64,000 nt of DNA from Arthrobacter sp. C9C5 (GTDB lineage: Bacteria; Actinomycetota; Actinomycetes; Actinomycetales; Micrococcaceae). The notes below the pieces were generated by a model. It was not told where the DNA came from, searched no databases, and saw only the letters and a program-made list of their open reading frames with translations. Position 1 is the first letter of the stretch; each line of letters starts with the position of its first letter. The stretch is taken from contig NZ_JABFMX010000016.1 in assembly GCF_013359735.1 (NCBI RefSeq), positions 1 through 64,000 on the forward strand, given 5' to 3'. Of the stretch, positions 36,274 to 45,572 are shown one piece after another. A program made the position numbers and the translations under genes.

Positions 36274-37254
36274 ATGGCACTGACAGCATCAGTCAAGGAA
36301 GAACTTTCCCGGCTGGACATCAAGAAGTCCTCGGTCCGCAAGGCTGAAGTGTCCGCCATGCTCCGCTTCGCGGGGGGACTGCACATCATTTCCGGCCGGA
36401 TCGTGATCGAGGCCGAGGTGGACCTCGCCTCGACCGCCCGCCGGCTGCGTGCCGCGATTGCCGAGGTGTACGGGCACCAGAGCGAAATCATCGTTGTCTC
36501 CGGCGGCGGGCTGCGCCGCGGCAGCCGCTACGTGGTGCGGGTGGTCCGCGACGGCGAGGCCCTTGCCCGCCAGACCGGCCTGCTGGATGCCCGCGGCCGG
36601 CCCGTCCGCGGGCTGCCCTCGGTGGTGGTGAACGGCTCCGCCGCCGACGCCGAGGCGGTCTGGCGCGGCGCGTTCCTGGCCCACGGCTCGCTCACCGAGC
36701 CCGGCCGCTCGTCCGCCATGGAGGTCACCTGCCCCGGGCCGGAATCCGCCCTCGCCCTCGTCGGCGCCGCCCGCCGCCTCGGCATCCAGGCCAAGGCACG
36801 CGAGGTCAGGGGAGTGGACCGCGTTGTGATCCGCGACGGCGACACCATCGCGGCGCTGCTGACCCGGATGGGCGCCCACGACGCGCTGATGGTCTGGGAA
36901 GAGCGGCGGATGCGCAAGGAAGTCCGCGCCACCGCGAACCGGCTGGCCAACTTCGACGATGCCAACCTGCGCCGCTCGGCGCAAGCGGCCGTCGCCGCCG
37001 GCGCCCGCGTGGACCGGGCACTGGAGATCCTCGGCGACGACGTCCCGGACCACCTCAAATACGCCGGCGAACTGCGTGTGGCCCACAAGCAGGCCAGCCT
37101 GGACGAGCTGGGCCGGCTCGCCGACCCGGTGATGACGAAGGACGCCATCGCCGGCCGGATCCGCCGCCTCCTGGCGATGGCGGACAAGCGGGCGCAGGAC
37201 CTGGGCATCCCCGGCACCGAGGCGAACGTGACGCCGGAAATGCTCGACGAGTAG
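36274..37254 (+). CDS. whiA: DNA-binding protein WhiA
   Basis: A 326-residue actinobacterial/Gram-positive regulator. In Streptomyces it is a sporulation transcription factor; in non-sporulating bacteria it affects division and growth. The N-terminal half is a degenerate LAGLIDADG homing-endonuclease-like fold ([16 protein letters not shown] and [19 protein letters not shown]). The C-terminal half carries a helix-turn-helix ([29 protein letters not shown], residues about 275-303). GGAAAGG lies just before the ATG. It ends the uvrC-rapZ-yvcK-whiA block, an order conserved in actinobacteria. Confidence 0.95.
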   Translation: MALTASVKEELSRLDIKKSSVRKAEVSAMLRFAGGLHIISGRIVIEAEVDLASTARRLRAAIAEVYGHQSEIIVVSGGGLRRGSRYVVRVVRDGEALARQTGLLDARGRPVRGLPSVVVNGSAADAEAVWRGAFLAHGSLTEPGRSSAMEVTCPGPESALALVGAARRLGIQAKAREVRGVDRVVIRDGDTIAALLTRMGAHDALMVWEERRMRKEVRATANRLANFDDANLRRSAQAAVAAGARVDRALEILGDDVPDHLKYAGELRVAHKQASLDELGRLADPVMTKDAIAGRIRRLLAMADKRAQDLGIPGTEANVTPEMLDE

Positions 37255-37281
37255 CCACTGCCGGGATTCAGGGACAGAATC

Positions 37282-37370
37282 GGATCCAGTGGCCGGGAAT
37301 ACCTCAGCAGGACCGGAGGCTATGCCCACTGGATCCACATCCATAGACTTCCGGGTGTCCAACCACCCGG
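37282..37370 (+). other. inverted repeats in the whiA-sodA gap
   Basis: GGATCCAGTGG (37282-37292) is matched perfectly by CCACTGGATCC (37326-37336), with 33 nt between. A second hairpin pairs CCGGGTG (37351-37357) with CACCCGG (37364-37370). Neither has a U-run. They could be the whiA 3' end or sodA control sites. The gap is 175 bp. Confidence 0.45.
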
Positions 37371-37429
37371 ATGCACAATCCGAGAGTTAGCAAAACCGGA
37401 CGAACACGTCCACGACATTGGAGGATTTT

Positions 37430-38053
37430 GTGACCGAGTACGTACTGCCCGAACTTGACTACGATTACGCCGCGCTGGAGCCCCACATCTCCGCGAAGAT
37501 CATGGAGCTGCACCACAGCAAGCACCACGCCACCTACGTTGCCGGCGCCAACAACGCGCTGGCCCAGCTGGCCGAGGCACGCGAGAAGGGCGACTTCGCC
37601 AACATTAACCGCCTCTCCAAGGACCTCGCGTTCCACACCGGCGGCCACATCAACCACTCCGTGTTCTGGAAGAACCTCTCCCCGGACGGCGGCGACAAGC
37701 CCGAGGGCGAGCTCGCGGCCGCGATCGATGACGCCTTCGGCTCCTTCGACGCCTTCCGCGCGCAGTTCAGCGCCGCGGCCCTGGGCCTGCAGGGCTCCGG
37801 CTGGGGCTTCCTCGCCTACGAGCCGATCGGCGGCAACCTTGTCATCGAGCAGCTCTACGACCAGCAGGGCAACGTCGCACTGGGCACCACGCCGCTGCTG
37901 ATGCTGGACATGTGGGAGCACGCCTTCTACCTGGACTACGTCAACGTCAAGGCCGACTACGTCAAGGCCTTCTGGAACATCGTGAACTGGGCCGACGTCG
38001 CCAAGCGCTTCGACGCCGCCCGGAAGAACGCCACCGGCCTGATCACGCTCTAG
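37430..38053 (+). CDS. sodA: superoxide dismutase, Mn/Fe type
   Basis: Converts superoxide to oxygen and hydrogen peroxide, 207 residues. Metal ligands can be seen: His in [13 protein letters not shown], His in [12 protein letters not shown], and Asp and His in [17 protein letters not shown]. The second-shell Gln-type segment YDQQGN and GGxxP in PDGGDKPEG are as in Mn-preferring enzymes, so manganese is the likely metal, but cambialism cannot be excluded. There is no signal peptide. GTG 37430 is chosen because GGAGG lies 5 nt upstream; an in-frame ATG at 37418 overlaps that ribosome site. A strong terminator follows. Confidence 0.96.
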   Translation: MTEYVLPELDYDYAALEPHISAKIMELHHSKHHATYVAGANNALAQLAEAREKGDFANINRLSKDLAFHTGGHINHSVFWKNLSPDGGDKPEGELAAAIDDAFGSFDAFRAQFSAAALGLQGSGWGFLAYEPIGGNLVIEQLYDQQGNVALGTTPLLMLDMWEHAFYLDYVNVKADYVKAFWNIVNWADVAKRFDAARKNATGLITL

Positions 38054-38139
38054 GGACTACCGCGGCCGAACCGGCGCTGAGCCGAAACCAGGCTGTAACA
38101 AAGGTCACATTTCGAGCCGTTCGGCCCGAAACGTGGACT

Positions 38140-38178
38140 GCCCGCCCCCGCAGTTGCGGGGGCGGGCCCACTTAAACG
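38140..38178 (+). terminator. sodA terminator
   Basis: GCCCGCCCCCGCA (38140-38152) pairs perfectly with TGCGGGGGCGGGC (38155-38167). The tail CCCACTTAAAC is only weakly U-rich. Confidence 0.7.
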
Positions 38179-39346
<1,168 letters not shown>

Positions 39347-39356
39347 GGTAAGACCC

Positions 39357-40583
39357 ATGACATTCCACACCCTCGACGAACTGATCGCTGATGGTGTCCG
39401 CGGGCGGTACGTTCTGGTCAGAAGTGACCTGAACGTGCCGCTCGACGGCTCTGCAGTCACTGACGACGGCCGGATCAAGGCCTCCCTGCCAGTGCTGTCG
39501 AAGCTCACGGACGCCGGTGCCCGCGTGCTGGTCACGGCACACCTCGGCCGCCCCAAGGGCGCCCCGGAGGAGAAGTACTCGCTCAAGCCCGCCGTGGCAC
39601 GCCTGGCCGAGCTCGCGTCCTTCAAGGTCTCGCTCGCCGACGACACGGTCGGTGGTTCCGCCAAGGCGGCCGCCGCCGCGTTGCAGGACGGCGAAGCCCT
39701 CGTCCTCGAAAACGTGCGCTTCGACGCCCGCGAGACGTCCAAGGACGATGCCGAACGCGGCGCCTTCGCGGACGAGCTGGTCGCCCTCACCGGTGACAAC
39801 GGCGCCTTCGTTGACGATGCTTTCGGTGCCGTGCACCGCAAGCACGCCAGCGTGTACGACGTCGCCACCCGGCTGCCGTCCTACCAGGGCGACCTGGTCC
39901 GCACCGAGGTGGAGGTGCTGCGCAAGCTGACCACCGACACCCAGCGGCCCTACGTCGTCGTGCTCGGCGGCTCCAAGGTCTCGGACAAGCTCGCCGTGAT
40001 TGCCAACCTGATCGGCAAGGCGGACACCATCCTGGTGGGCGGCGGCATGCTGTTCACCTTCCTTGCCGCGGCCGGCCACAAGGTCGCCGGCAGCCTGCTC
40101 GAAGAGGACCAGATCCCGGTCGTCCAGGATTACCTCAAGCGCGCCGCCGACGCCGGCACCGAGTTCGTTGTCCCCACCGATGTCGTGGTGGCCAGCAAGT
40201 TCGCCGCCGACGCTGACCACGAAACGGTGTCAGCCGACGCCATCGAGTCCAGCAGCTTTGGCACCTCCGGCATCGGCCTGGACATCGGCCCGGATTCGGC
40301 AGCCGCCTTCGCGGAGCGGATCAAGGGCGCCAAGACGGTGTTCTGGAACGGGCCCATGGGCGTCTTCGAGTTCCCCGCCTTCGCCGGCGGCACCCGGGCC
40401 GTTGCCCAGGCGCTCACGGAAACCGCGGCGTTCACGGTCGTGGGCGGTGGCGACTCCGCCGCCGCGGTGCGGACCCTCGGCTTCGCCGATGACCAGTTCG
40501 GGCACATCTCGACCGGCGGCGGCGCGAGCCTGGAATACCTTGAAGGCAAGGAACTTCCCGGCCTGAGCGTGCTGGACCGCTAG
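39357..40583 (+). CDS. pgk: phosphoglycerate kinase
   Basis: Transfers phosphate from 1,3-bisphosphoglycerate to ADP, 408 residues. The substrate segment [12 protein letters not shown] (near residue 22), [19 protein letters not shown] (near 58) and the mid-protein [19 protein letters not shown] are typical. The C-terminal nucleotide part holds [20 protein letters not shown] and [15 protein letters not shown]. The ATG at 39357 follows the gap stop after 10 nt, with GGGTAAG between. A strong hairpin terminator lies between pgk and tpiA, which should partly uncouple tpiA expression. Confidence 0.98.
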   Translation: MTFHTLDELIADGVRGRYVLVRSDLNVPLDGSAVTDDGRIKASLPVLSKLTDAGARVLVTAHLGRPKGAPEEKYSLKPAVARLAELASFKVSLADDTVGGSAKAAAAALQDGEALVLENVRFDARETSKDDAERGAFADELVALTGDNGAFVDDAFGAVHRKHASVYDVATRLPSYQGDLVRTEVEVLRKLTTDTQRPYVVVLGGSKVSDKLAVIANLIGKADTILVGGGMLFTFLAAAGHKVAGSLLEEDQIPVVQDYLKRAADAGTEFVVPTDVVVASKFAADADHETVSADAIESSSFGTSGIGLDIGPDSAAAFAERIKGAKTVFWNGPMGVFEFPAFAGGTRAVAQALTETAAFTVVGGGDSAAAVRTLGFADDQFGHISTGGGASLEYLEGKELPGLSVLDR

Positions 40584-40590
40584 AACCTCC

Positions 40591-40640
40591 AGCCGGCAGG
40601 GTGCCCGGCCCGCAAGGCGGGCACCCTGCCGGCTCTTTCA
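40591..40640 (+). terminator. intra-operon terminator between pgk and tpiA
   Basis: A perfect 17-bp stem (40591-40607 with 40618-40634; left arm begins AGCCGGCAGGG) closes a 10-nt loop that can itself pair (CCCG/CGGG), followed by CTTTCA. Confidence 0.75.
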
Positions 40641-40665
40641 CTGCTACGAATCTTTTGGAGATCAC

Positions 40666-41481
40666 GTGACAACGTCAACCCACGGCAAGTTCGACCGCAA
40701 GCCCTTCATCGCGGGCAACTGGAAGATGAACATGGACCACGTCCAGGGCATCACCCTCCTGCAGAAGTTGGCCTGGACCCTGTCCGACGCCAAGCACGAC
40801 TACAGCCGGGTGGAGGTCGCCGTGTTCCCGCCGTTCACCGATCTCCGCGGCGTGCAGACCCTCGTCCAGGGCGATGAGCTGGACGTCGCCTACGGCGGCC
40901 AGGACCTGTCCCAGTTCGACTCCGGCGCCTACACCGGGGACATCTCCGGACAGTTCCTCGCCAAGCTCGGCTGCCGCTACGTCCTGGTGGGCCACAGCGA
41001 ACGCCGCACCATCCACAACGAGTCCGACGAGGTCCTCAACGCCAAGACCAAGGCGGCCTTCCGCCACGGCATCACCCCCGTGCTGTGCGTCGGCGAGGGG
41101 CTCGAAGTCCGCCAGGCCGGCACGCACGTGGACCACACGCTGGCCCAGCTGCGCGCCGGCGTCGAGGGCCTCACCGCGGAGCAGGCGGCCGACCTGGTGG
41201 TCGCGTACGAACCCGTCTGGGCCATCGGCACCGGCGAAGTCGCCGGGCCGGAGGATGCCCAGGAGATGTGCGCCGCGATCCGCGCCGAGCTGGCCACCCT
41301 CTTTGACGCCTCGGTCGCCGCCAAGACGCGCCTGCTTTACGGCGGCTCGGTGAAGGCGAACAACGCCGCCTCGATCCTCAAGGAACGCGACGTGGACGGA
41401 TTGCTGGTCGGCGGTGCCAGCCTGGACGCCGCCGAGTTTGCTAATATTGTCAGGTTCGAGAGTCACCTGCTGACGGATTAG
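40666..41481 (+). CDS. tpiA: triosephosphate isomerase
   Basis: Interconverts dihydroxyacetone phosphate and glyceraldehyde 3-phosphate, 271 residues. The catalytic Lys is in [11 protein letters not shown], the electrophilic His in [16 protein letters not shown] (near residue 105), and the base Glu in [21 protein letters not shown] (near 185). The phosphate-binding loop is [11 protein letters not shown] and [12 protein letters not shown]. The length fits, with a short N-terminal extension. The start is GTG with TTTTGGAG upstream. It is followed by secG after 49 nt, probably on the same transcript. Confidence 0.98.
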   Translation: MTTSTHGKFDRKPFIAGNWKMNMDHVQGITLLQKLAWTLSDAKHDYSRVEVAVFPPFTDLRGVQTLVQGDELDVAYGGQDLSQFDSGAYTGDISGQFLAKLGCRYVLVGHSERRTIHNESDEVLNAKTKAAFRHGITPVLCVGEGLEVRQAGTHVDHTLAQLRAGVEGLTAEQAADLVVAYEPVWAIGTGEVAGPEDAQEMCAAIRAELATLFDASVAAKTRLLYGGSVKANNAASILKERDVDGLLVGGASLDAAEFANIVRFESHLLTD

Positions 41482-41530
41482 TCCGGACACAGCTTTGGCC
41501 CCCGCAATCCCCATCTTCTGAAAGGCCGTC

Positions 41531-41788
41531 GTGGACGTTCTTCATGTCATTCTCCAGGTGCTGCTGGGCATCACCAGCCTCCTGCTGACCTTGCTCATCC
41601 TGCTGCACAAGGGGCGTGGCGGCGGTCTGTCCGACATGTTCGGCGGCGGCATGAGCTCCGGGCTCAGCTCCTCGGGCGTGGCCGAGCGGAACCTCAACCG
41701 TTTCACGGTCATCCTCGGAGTCACCTGGGGTGTGGTCATCATCGCCCTCGGCCTGCTGATGCGTTTCAGCACGGGCGCCGACTCCTAG
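41531..41788 (+). CDS. secG: preprotein translocase subunit SecG
   Basis: A small auxiliary subunit of the SecYEG channel in the cytoplasmic membrane, 85 residues. It has two membrane segments (residues about 2-22 and 56-76). Between them is the conserved cytoplasmic loop LHKGRGGGLSDMFGGGMSSG with the SecG signature GGGLS-x-x-FGG. The start is GTG with GAAAGG upstream. Its place directly after tpiA is standard in actinobacteria. Confidence 0.95.
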   Translation: MDVLHVILQVLLGITSLLLTLLILLHKGRGGGLSDMFGGGMSSGLSSSGVAERNLNRFTVILGVTWGVVIIALGLLMRFSTGADS

Positions 41789-41903
41789 TACCCTCGTTTT
41801 CTAAAACTTCATATGGGCCTTGCGGCCCTCCCCCGCATCGGGAACTCCGAACTACACTGTCGCTGGCAAGCCAATCCACCAGCCGAGTAGCCAGGAGTTC
41901 CCG

Positions 41904-42296
41904 ATGCTGCATTCTGCTTCCGGATTCAGGGGCATCCGCGTCGGTGCCGTCGCCGGAGCCCCGGCCCGCCATGAGCCCCTTGACGGCGGCGCGGCGCAAC
42001 CCCGGATCTGCGTCACCTACCGGTGCGCGAAAGGCCACGAGACAGCCCTCGTGTTCGCACAGCTCCCGGAGGAACAGATCCCCGGGGTGTGGGACTGCCG
42101 CCGCTGCGGCGGAGCCGCCACCAGGGACGAGTCCCGGTTCGCGCTGGAGGACGAGCCGGCCGAGGGCTTCAAGAGCCACCTCGAATACGTTAAAGAAAGG
42201 CGCTCCAGCCAGGACGCCGAAGACGTGCTGGCTGGAGCGCTTGAACGGCTACGCGCCCGAGGCGCCCTTCCGGACGAGCTGCTCGGGGACGCGTGA
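41904..42296 (+). CDS. rbpA: RNA polymerase-binding protein RbpA
   Basis: An actinobacterial transcription factor that binds RNA polymerase and the principal sigma factor and stabilises open complexes, 130 residues. The zinc-ribbon core is TYRCAKGHETALVFAQ...VWDCRRCGGAA (Cys, His and a CxxC pair, residues about 40-75). The basic linker and sigma-interaction domain follow (FKSHLEYVKERRSSQ). AGGAG lies just before the ATG. Its last 48 bp overlap the 3' end of pgl on the opposite strand. The pgl terminator hairpin is embedded in rbpA codons encoding RSSQDAEDVLAGAL. Confidence 0.96.
   Translation: MLHSASGFRGIRVGAVAGAPARHEPLDGGAAQPRICVTYRCAKGHETALVFAQLPEEQIPGVWDCRRCGGAATRDESRFALEDEPAEGFKSHLEYVKERRSSQDAEDVLAGALERLRARGALPDELLGDA
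42191..42240 (-). terminator. pgl terminator embedded in the rbpA coding region
   Basis: Read on the minus strand, a perfect 13-bp stem (42240-42228 with 42212-42200, GCGCTCCAGCCAG arms) begins 8 nt after the pgl stop. It is followed by CTTTCTTTA, a U-rich tail. The whole element lies inside rbpA. Confidence 0.75.
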
Positions 42297-43079
42297 GGCT
42301 GCGTCCTCATCGATCAGCCACAGCGTCTGGAACCGGCCGCGGGGCCCTGCCGCCGGCACCTGCACCGGGTTAGCTCCCGCCAGGGCCAGGCCCACGGCGC
42401 CGGCCTTGTCATCGCCTGCCACCACCATCCACACCTCGTTCGCGGTGTTGATCGTCGGCAGCGTGAGGGAGAGCCGGGCCGGCGGCGGCTTGGGGGAGTT
42501 GCGGACACCGACGACGGTAAGCTCCTTCTCCCGGATGCCGGCCTGCTCCGGGAACAGCGAGGCCACGTGCGCGTCCGGGCCGACGCCCAGCAGCACAATG
42601 TCCAGCCGCGGCAGGGCGCCGGGCTCCTCCGGGCGGTCATCGGACATGTCGGCGGCGTGTTCGGCCGCGGCAGCCTCGGCGAGCCGCCGGGCGTAGTCGG
42701 CCGCGGCCTCCTCGGGGGTGGAGAAGTCGTCCGCCGAGCCCGGGACGTGGACGCGCGAGGGATCCACGTTGATGTGCGAGAGCAGTGCCTCGTGCGCCTG
42801 GCGGGCGTTGCGGTCGGCGTCGTCCGTGCCGACGAAGCGTTCGTCGCCCCACCAGAAGTTCACCTTGGACCAGTCCACCGCCGGGGCGGCCGGCGACTCG
42901 GCAACCGCCTTGAGCGAACCGATCCCCATCGTGCCGCCGGTAAGCACCACCGTTGCCTCGCCGTGTTTGTCCTGGATGTCCACGAGCTTGGTGATCAGGC
43001 GTGCCGCGATCGCCGCCATCAGGACGGTCGAGTCAGGATGGATGCTTACTCTGGGGTCAGCGCTCACTGGGACGGACAC
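42249..43079 (-). CDS. pgl: 6-phosphogluconolactonase
   Basis: Hydrolyses 6-phosphogluconolactone, the second step of the oxidative pentose phosphate pathway, 276 residues. It shows the DevB/SOL family pattern: VVLTGGTMGIGSLKAV near residue 45, VNFWWGDERFVGTDDADRN near 76 and LDIVLLGVGPDAHVASLFP near 155. The GTG at 43079 is used, but GTG 43067 is equally in frame and has a better distance from AAGGAG. Either start overlaps opcA. It is the last gene of the minus-strand pentose phosphate operon, and its 3' end overlaps rbpA by 48 bp. Confidence 0.93.
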   Translation of the reverse strand: MSVPVSADPRVSIHPDSTVLMAAIAARLITKLVDIQDKHGEATVVLTGGTMGIGSLKAVAESPAAPAVDWSKVNFWWGDERFVGTDDADRNARQAHEALLSHINVDPSRVHVPGSADDFSTPEEAAADYARRLAEAAAAEHAADMSDDRPEEPGALPRLDIVLLGVGPDAHVASLFPEQAGIREKELTVVGVRNSPKPPPARLSLTLPTINTANEVWMVVAGDDKAGAVGLALAGANPVQVPAAGPRGRFQTLWLIDEDAASRVPEQLVRKGASGA

Positions 43080-43998
43080 TCCTTAGGTTGGTACGGGGCA
43101 GTCCAATAGTAATCACTTCACCGAAGACTTCGTCCGGGTCCAGGCGCCGCAGCTCCTCGGCCAGGCAGTCCTTGAGGCTGCGGCGCGGCAACGAGATGCG
43201 CTGCGCCGGCTGGCCCGGCTGGGTCAGTTCAGCCACGGTGAGTCCGGGCCGGAACAGCTGCACGTCGCCGCCGGTGCGGGTCAGCCGCACGCGCCGGATC
43301 CCGGTCCCCGCCGGATCGGCGACGATGGTCACCGGAGCGTCCAGCGCCAGCGTGAGCCAGGCCGCGAGCAGCAGGGTGCTGGGGGAGTCCGAGGCACCTT
43401 CGACTGCGACGGCGGTGACCGGCGAGGAGTCCACCTGGTCCAGGACTGCCGCCAGCTGGATCCGCCAGTTGGTCAGGCGGGTCCAGGCCAGGTCGGTGTC
43501 GCCGGCCTTGTAGGTGCTGCGGAGATTCTCCAGCGCCGCCAGCGGGTCCGATTCGTTTGCGGAGTCGGTGATGCGGCGGTGCGCGATCCGGCCGATCGAC
43601 GTCTCGCAGGCGTTCCGGGGCGCGCCGTGCGGCCACCAGGCCACGATCGGGGCATCCGGAAGCAGCAGCGCGGCCACGAGGGATTCGCTTTCCTCCGCGA
43701 GTTCGCCGTAGCCGCGGAGCAGGATGACCTCGGAGGCGCCGGCGTCGCCGCCCACGCGGATCTGCGCGTCCAGCCGGGTGGGCGCCGAGGCGCCGGCGTC
43801 CGCGAGGACGATGATCCGGCACGGGTGCTCCCGGCTGGCTTCGTTGGCGGCCTCGATGGCTTCCTCTTCGAGGCCCGATTTGGTCACCACCACCAGGGTC
43901 AGCACGCGGCCCAGGGCGATCACGCCGCCCTGTTCGCGCAGCGCCATGATCTTCTTGGAGATCTTGGAGGTTGTTGTGTCGGGAAGATCTACGATCAT
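43057..43998 (-). CDS. opcA: glucose-6-phosphate dehydrogenase assembly protein OpcA
   Basis: A 313-residue actinobacterial/cyanobacterial protein needed for assembly or full activity of glucose-6-phosphate dehydrogenase. No catalytic motif is present. It begins MIVDLPDTTTSKISKKIMAL, with VVTKSGLEEEAIEAANEASR, and ends with LPRRSLKDCLAEELRRLDPD, regions shared by the family. It overlaps the zwf stop by 4 nt (ATGA) and the pgl start by 11 or 23 nt. The zwf-opcA-pgl order is conserved across actinobacteria and supports the assignment. Confidence 0.93.
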   Translation of the reverse strand: MIVDLPDTTTSKISKKIMALREQGGVIALGRVLTLVVVTKSGLEEEAIEAANEASREHPCRIIVLADAGASAPTRLDAQIRVGGDAGASEVILLRGYGELAEESESLVAALLLPDAPIVAWWPHGAPRNACETSIGRIAHRRITDSANESDPLAALENLRSTYKAGDTDLAWTRLTNWRIQLAAVLDQVDSSPVTAVAVEGASDSPSTLLLAAWLTLALDAPVTIVADPAGTGIRRVRLTRTGGDVQLFRPGLTVAELTQPGQPAQRISLPRRSLKDCLAEELRRLDPDEVFGEVITIGLPRTNLRSVRPSER

Positions 43999-45557
43999 GG
44001 CCTTCTCCAGGTCCGTCCGTCGCGGGCGAGCAGTTCATCGGCGGAGGCGGGGCCCCAGCTTCCCGGGGCGTAGGGCTCCGGCTGTTCGTTCAGGCTGGCC
44101 CAGTAGTCCTCGAACGGGTCCAGGATCTTCCAGGACAGCTCCACCTCTTGGTGCCGTGGGAACAGCGGCGGCTCGCCAAGCAGCACGTCGAGGATGAGCC
44201 GTTCGTAGGCTTCGGGACTGGACTCGGTGAAGGAGTGGCCGTAGCCGAAGTCCATCGTGACGTCGCGGACTTCCATCTGGGTGCCGGGGACCTTGGAGCC
44301 GAACCGGATCGTGGCGCCCTCATCGGGTTGCACCCGGATGACGACGGCGTTCTGGCCGAAGTCGTCTTCGCCGTGGTCACGGAAGAGCAGGTTGGGCGCG
44401 CGCTTGAACACGACGGCGATCTCCGTCACGCGCCGCCCCAGCCGCTTGCCTGCCCGCAGGTAGAACGGCACGCCGCTCCAGCGTCGGGTGTTGATGTCCA
44501 CCCGGATCGCGGCGAACGTCTCGGTGGTGGAGTCGGCGGGGATGCCTTCCTCTTCCAAGTAGCCCTGGACCTGCTCGCCCCCCTGCCAGCCGCCGGCGAA
44601 CTGCCCGCGGGCCGAGTGCGTCGAGAGATCCTCCGGCAGCCGGACCGCGGCCAGGACCTTTTCCTTCTCGGCACGGAGGTCGTCCGCGTTGAAGGAGATC
44701 GGCTCTTCCATGGCGGTCAGGGCCAGCAGCTGCAGCAGGTGGTTCTGGATGACGTCGCGGGCAGCGCCCACGCCGTCGTAGTACCCGGCGCGGCCGCCCG
44801 TGCCGATGTCCTCCGCCATGGTGATCTGGACGTGGTCCACGTAGTTGGCGTTCCACAACGGTTCGAACAGCTGGTTGGCAAAGCGCAGGGCCAGGATGTT
44901 CTGGACCGTCTCCTTGCCGAGGTAGTGGTCGATCCGGAAGACCGCGTCGGGCGGGAAGACCGATTCCACGATGTCGTTGAGCTGGCGGGCCGACTCGAGG
45001 TCGTGCCCGAACGGCTTCTCGATCACGACGCGGCGCCACTTGTCGCCCTCGGCCTGGGCGAGCCCGTGCTTGGAGAGCTGCCGGCAGACCAGTTCGAAGG
45101 CCTTCGGCGGGATGGAGAGGTAGAAGGCGTGGTTGCCGCGGGTGCCGCGCTGCTCGTCGAGCTCGTCGATGGTTTCGCTCAGCCGCTCGAAGGCGTCGTC
45201 GTCGTCGAATTCGCCCTGCACGAAGCGGATGCCCTCGGAGAGTTGCTTCCAGACCGTTTCGTCGAACGGCGTGCGGGCGTAGTTCTTGACCGATTCCTTC
45301 ACCTCGGCGGCGAAGTCCTCGTTCTCCCACTGCCGCCGGGCAAACCCGACCAGGGCGAAGCTGGGGGGCAGGAGCCCGCGGTTGGCGAGGTCGTAGACGG
45401 CCGGCATGAGTTTCTTGCGGGCGAGGTCACCGGTGACGCCGAAGAGCACCAGGGAGGAGGGGCCGGCGATGCGGTTCAGTCGGCGGTCCCGCGGGTCCCG
45501 GAGCGGATTGCGCCCCCGGCCCGCGGACTTAAAGCCGCCGTTTTGCGAGAGTGGCAT
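43995..45557 (-). CDS. zwf: glucose-6-phosphate 1-dehydrogenase
   Basis: Oxidises glucose 6-phosphate to 6-phosphogluconolactone with NADP, 520 residues. The dinucleotide-binding start is LVLFGVTGDLARKKLMPAVY (near residue 36), and the substrate-binding signature FRIDHYLGKETVQNILALRF (near 205) contains the catalytic His-Lys region. VIEKPFGHDLESARQLN precedes it. The C-terminus ends in the GPASADELLARDGRTWRRP region typical of the family. It sits between pgi (15-nt gap) and opcA (4-nt overlap). Confidence 0.98.
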   Translation of the reverse strand: MPLSQNGGFKSAGRGRNPLRDPRDRRLNRIAGPSSLVLFGVTGDLARKKLMPAVYDLANRGLLPPSFALVGFARRQWENEDFAAEVKESVKNYARTPFDETVWKQLSEGIRFVQGEFDDDDAFERLSETIDELDEQRGTRGNHAFYLSIPPKAFELVCRQLSKHGLAQAEGDKWRRVVIEKPFGHDLESARQLNDIVESVFPPDAVFRIDHYLGKETVQNILALRFANQLFEPLWNANYVDHVQITMAEDIGTGGRAGYYDGVGAARDVIQNHLLQLLALTAMEEPISFNADDLRAEKEKVLAAVRLPEDLSTHSARGQFAGGWQGGEQVQGYLEEEGIPADSTTETFAAIRVDINTRRWSGVPFYLRAGKRLGRRVTEIAVVFKRAPNLLFRDHGEDDFGQNAVVIRVQPDEGATIRFGSKVPGTQMEVRDVTMDFGYGHSFTESSPEAYERLILDVLLGEPPLFPRHQEVELSWKILDPFEDYWASLNEQPEPYAPGSWGPASADELLARDGRTWRRP

Positions 45558-45572
45558 GGTTGCTGTGGTGCC

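Noticed and set aside
41815..41828. Short GGGCC/GGCCC hairpin between secG and rbpA as a terminator
   Set aside because: It has only a 5-bp stem with no U-run, too weak to call.
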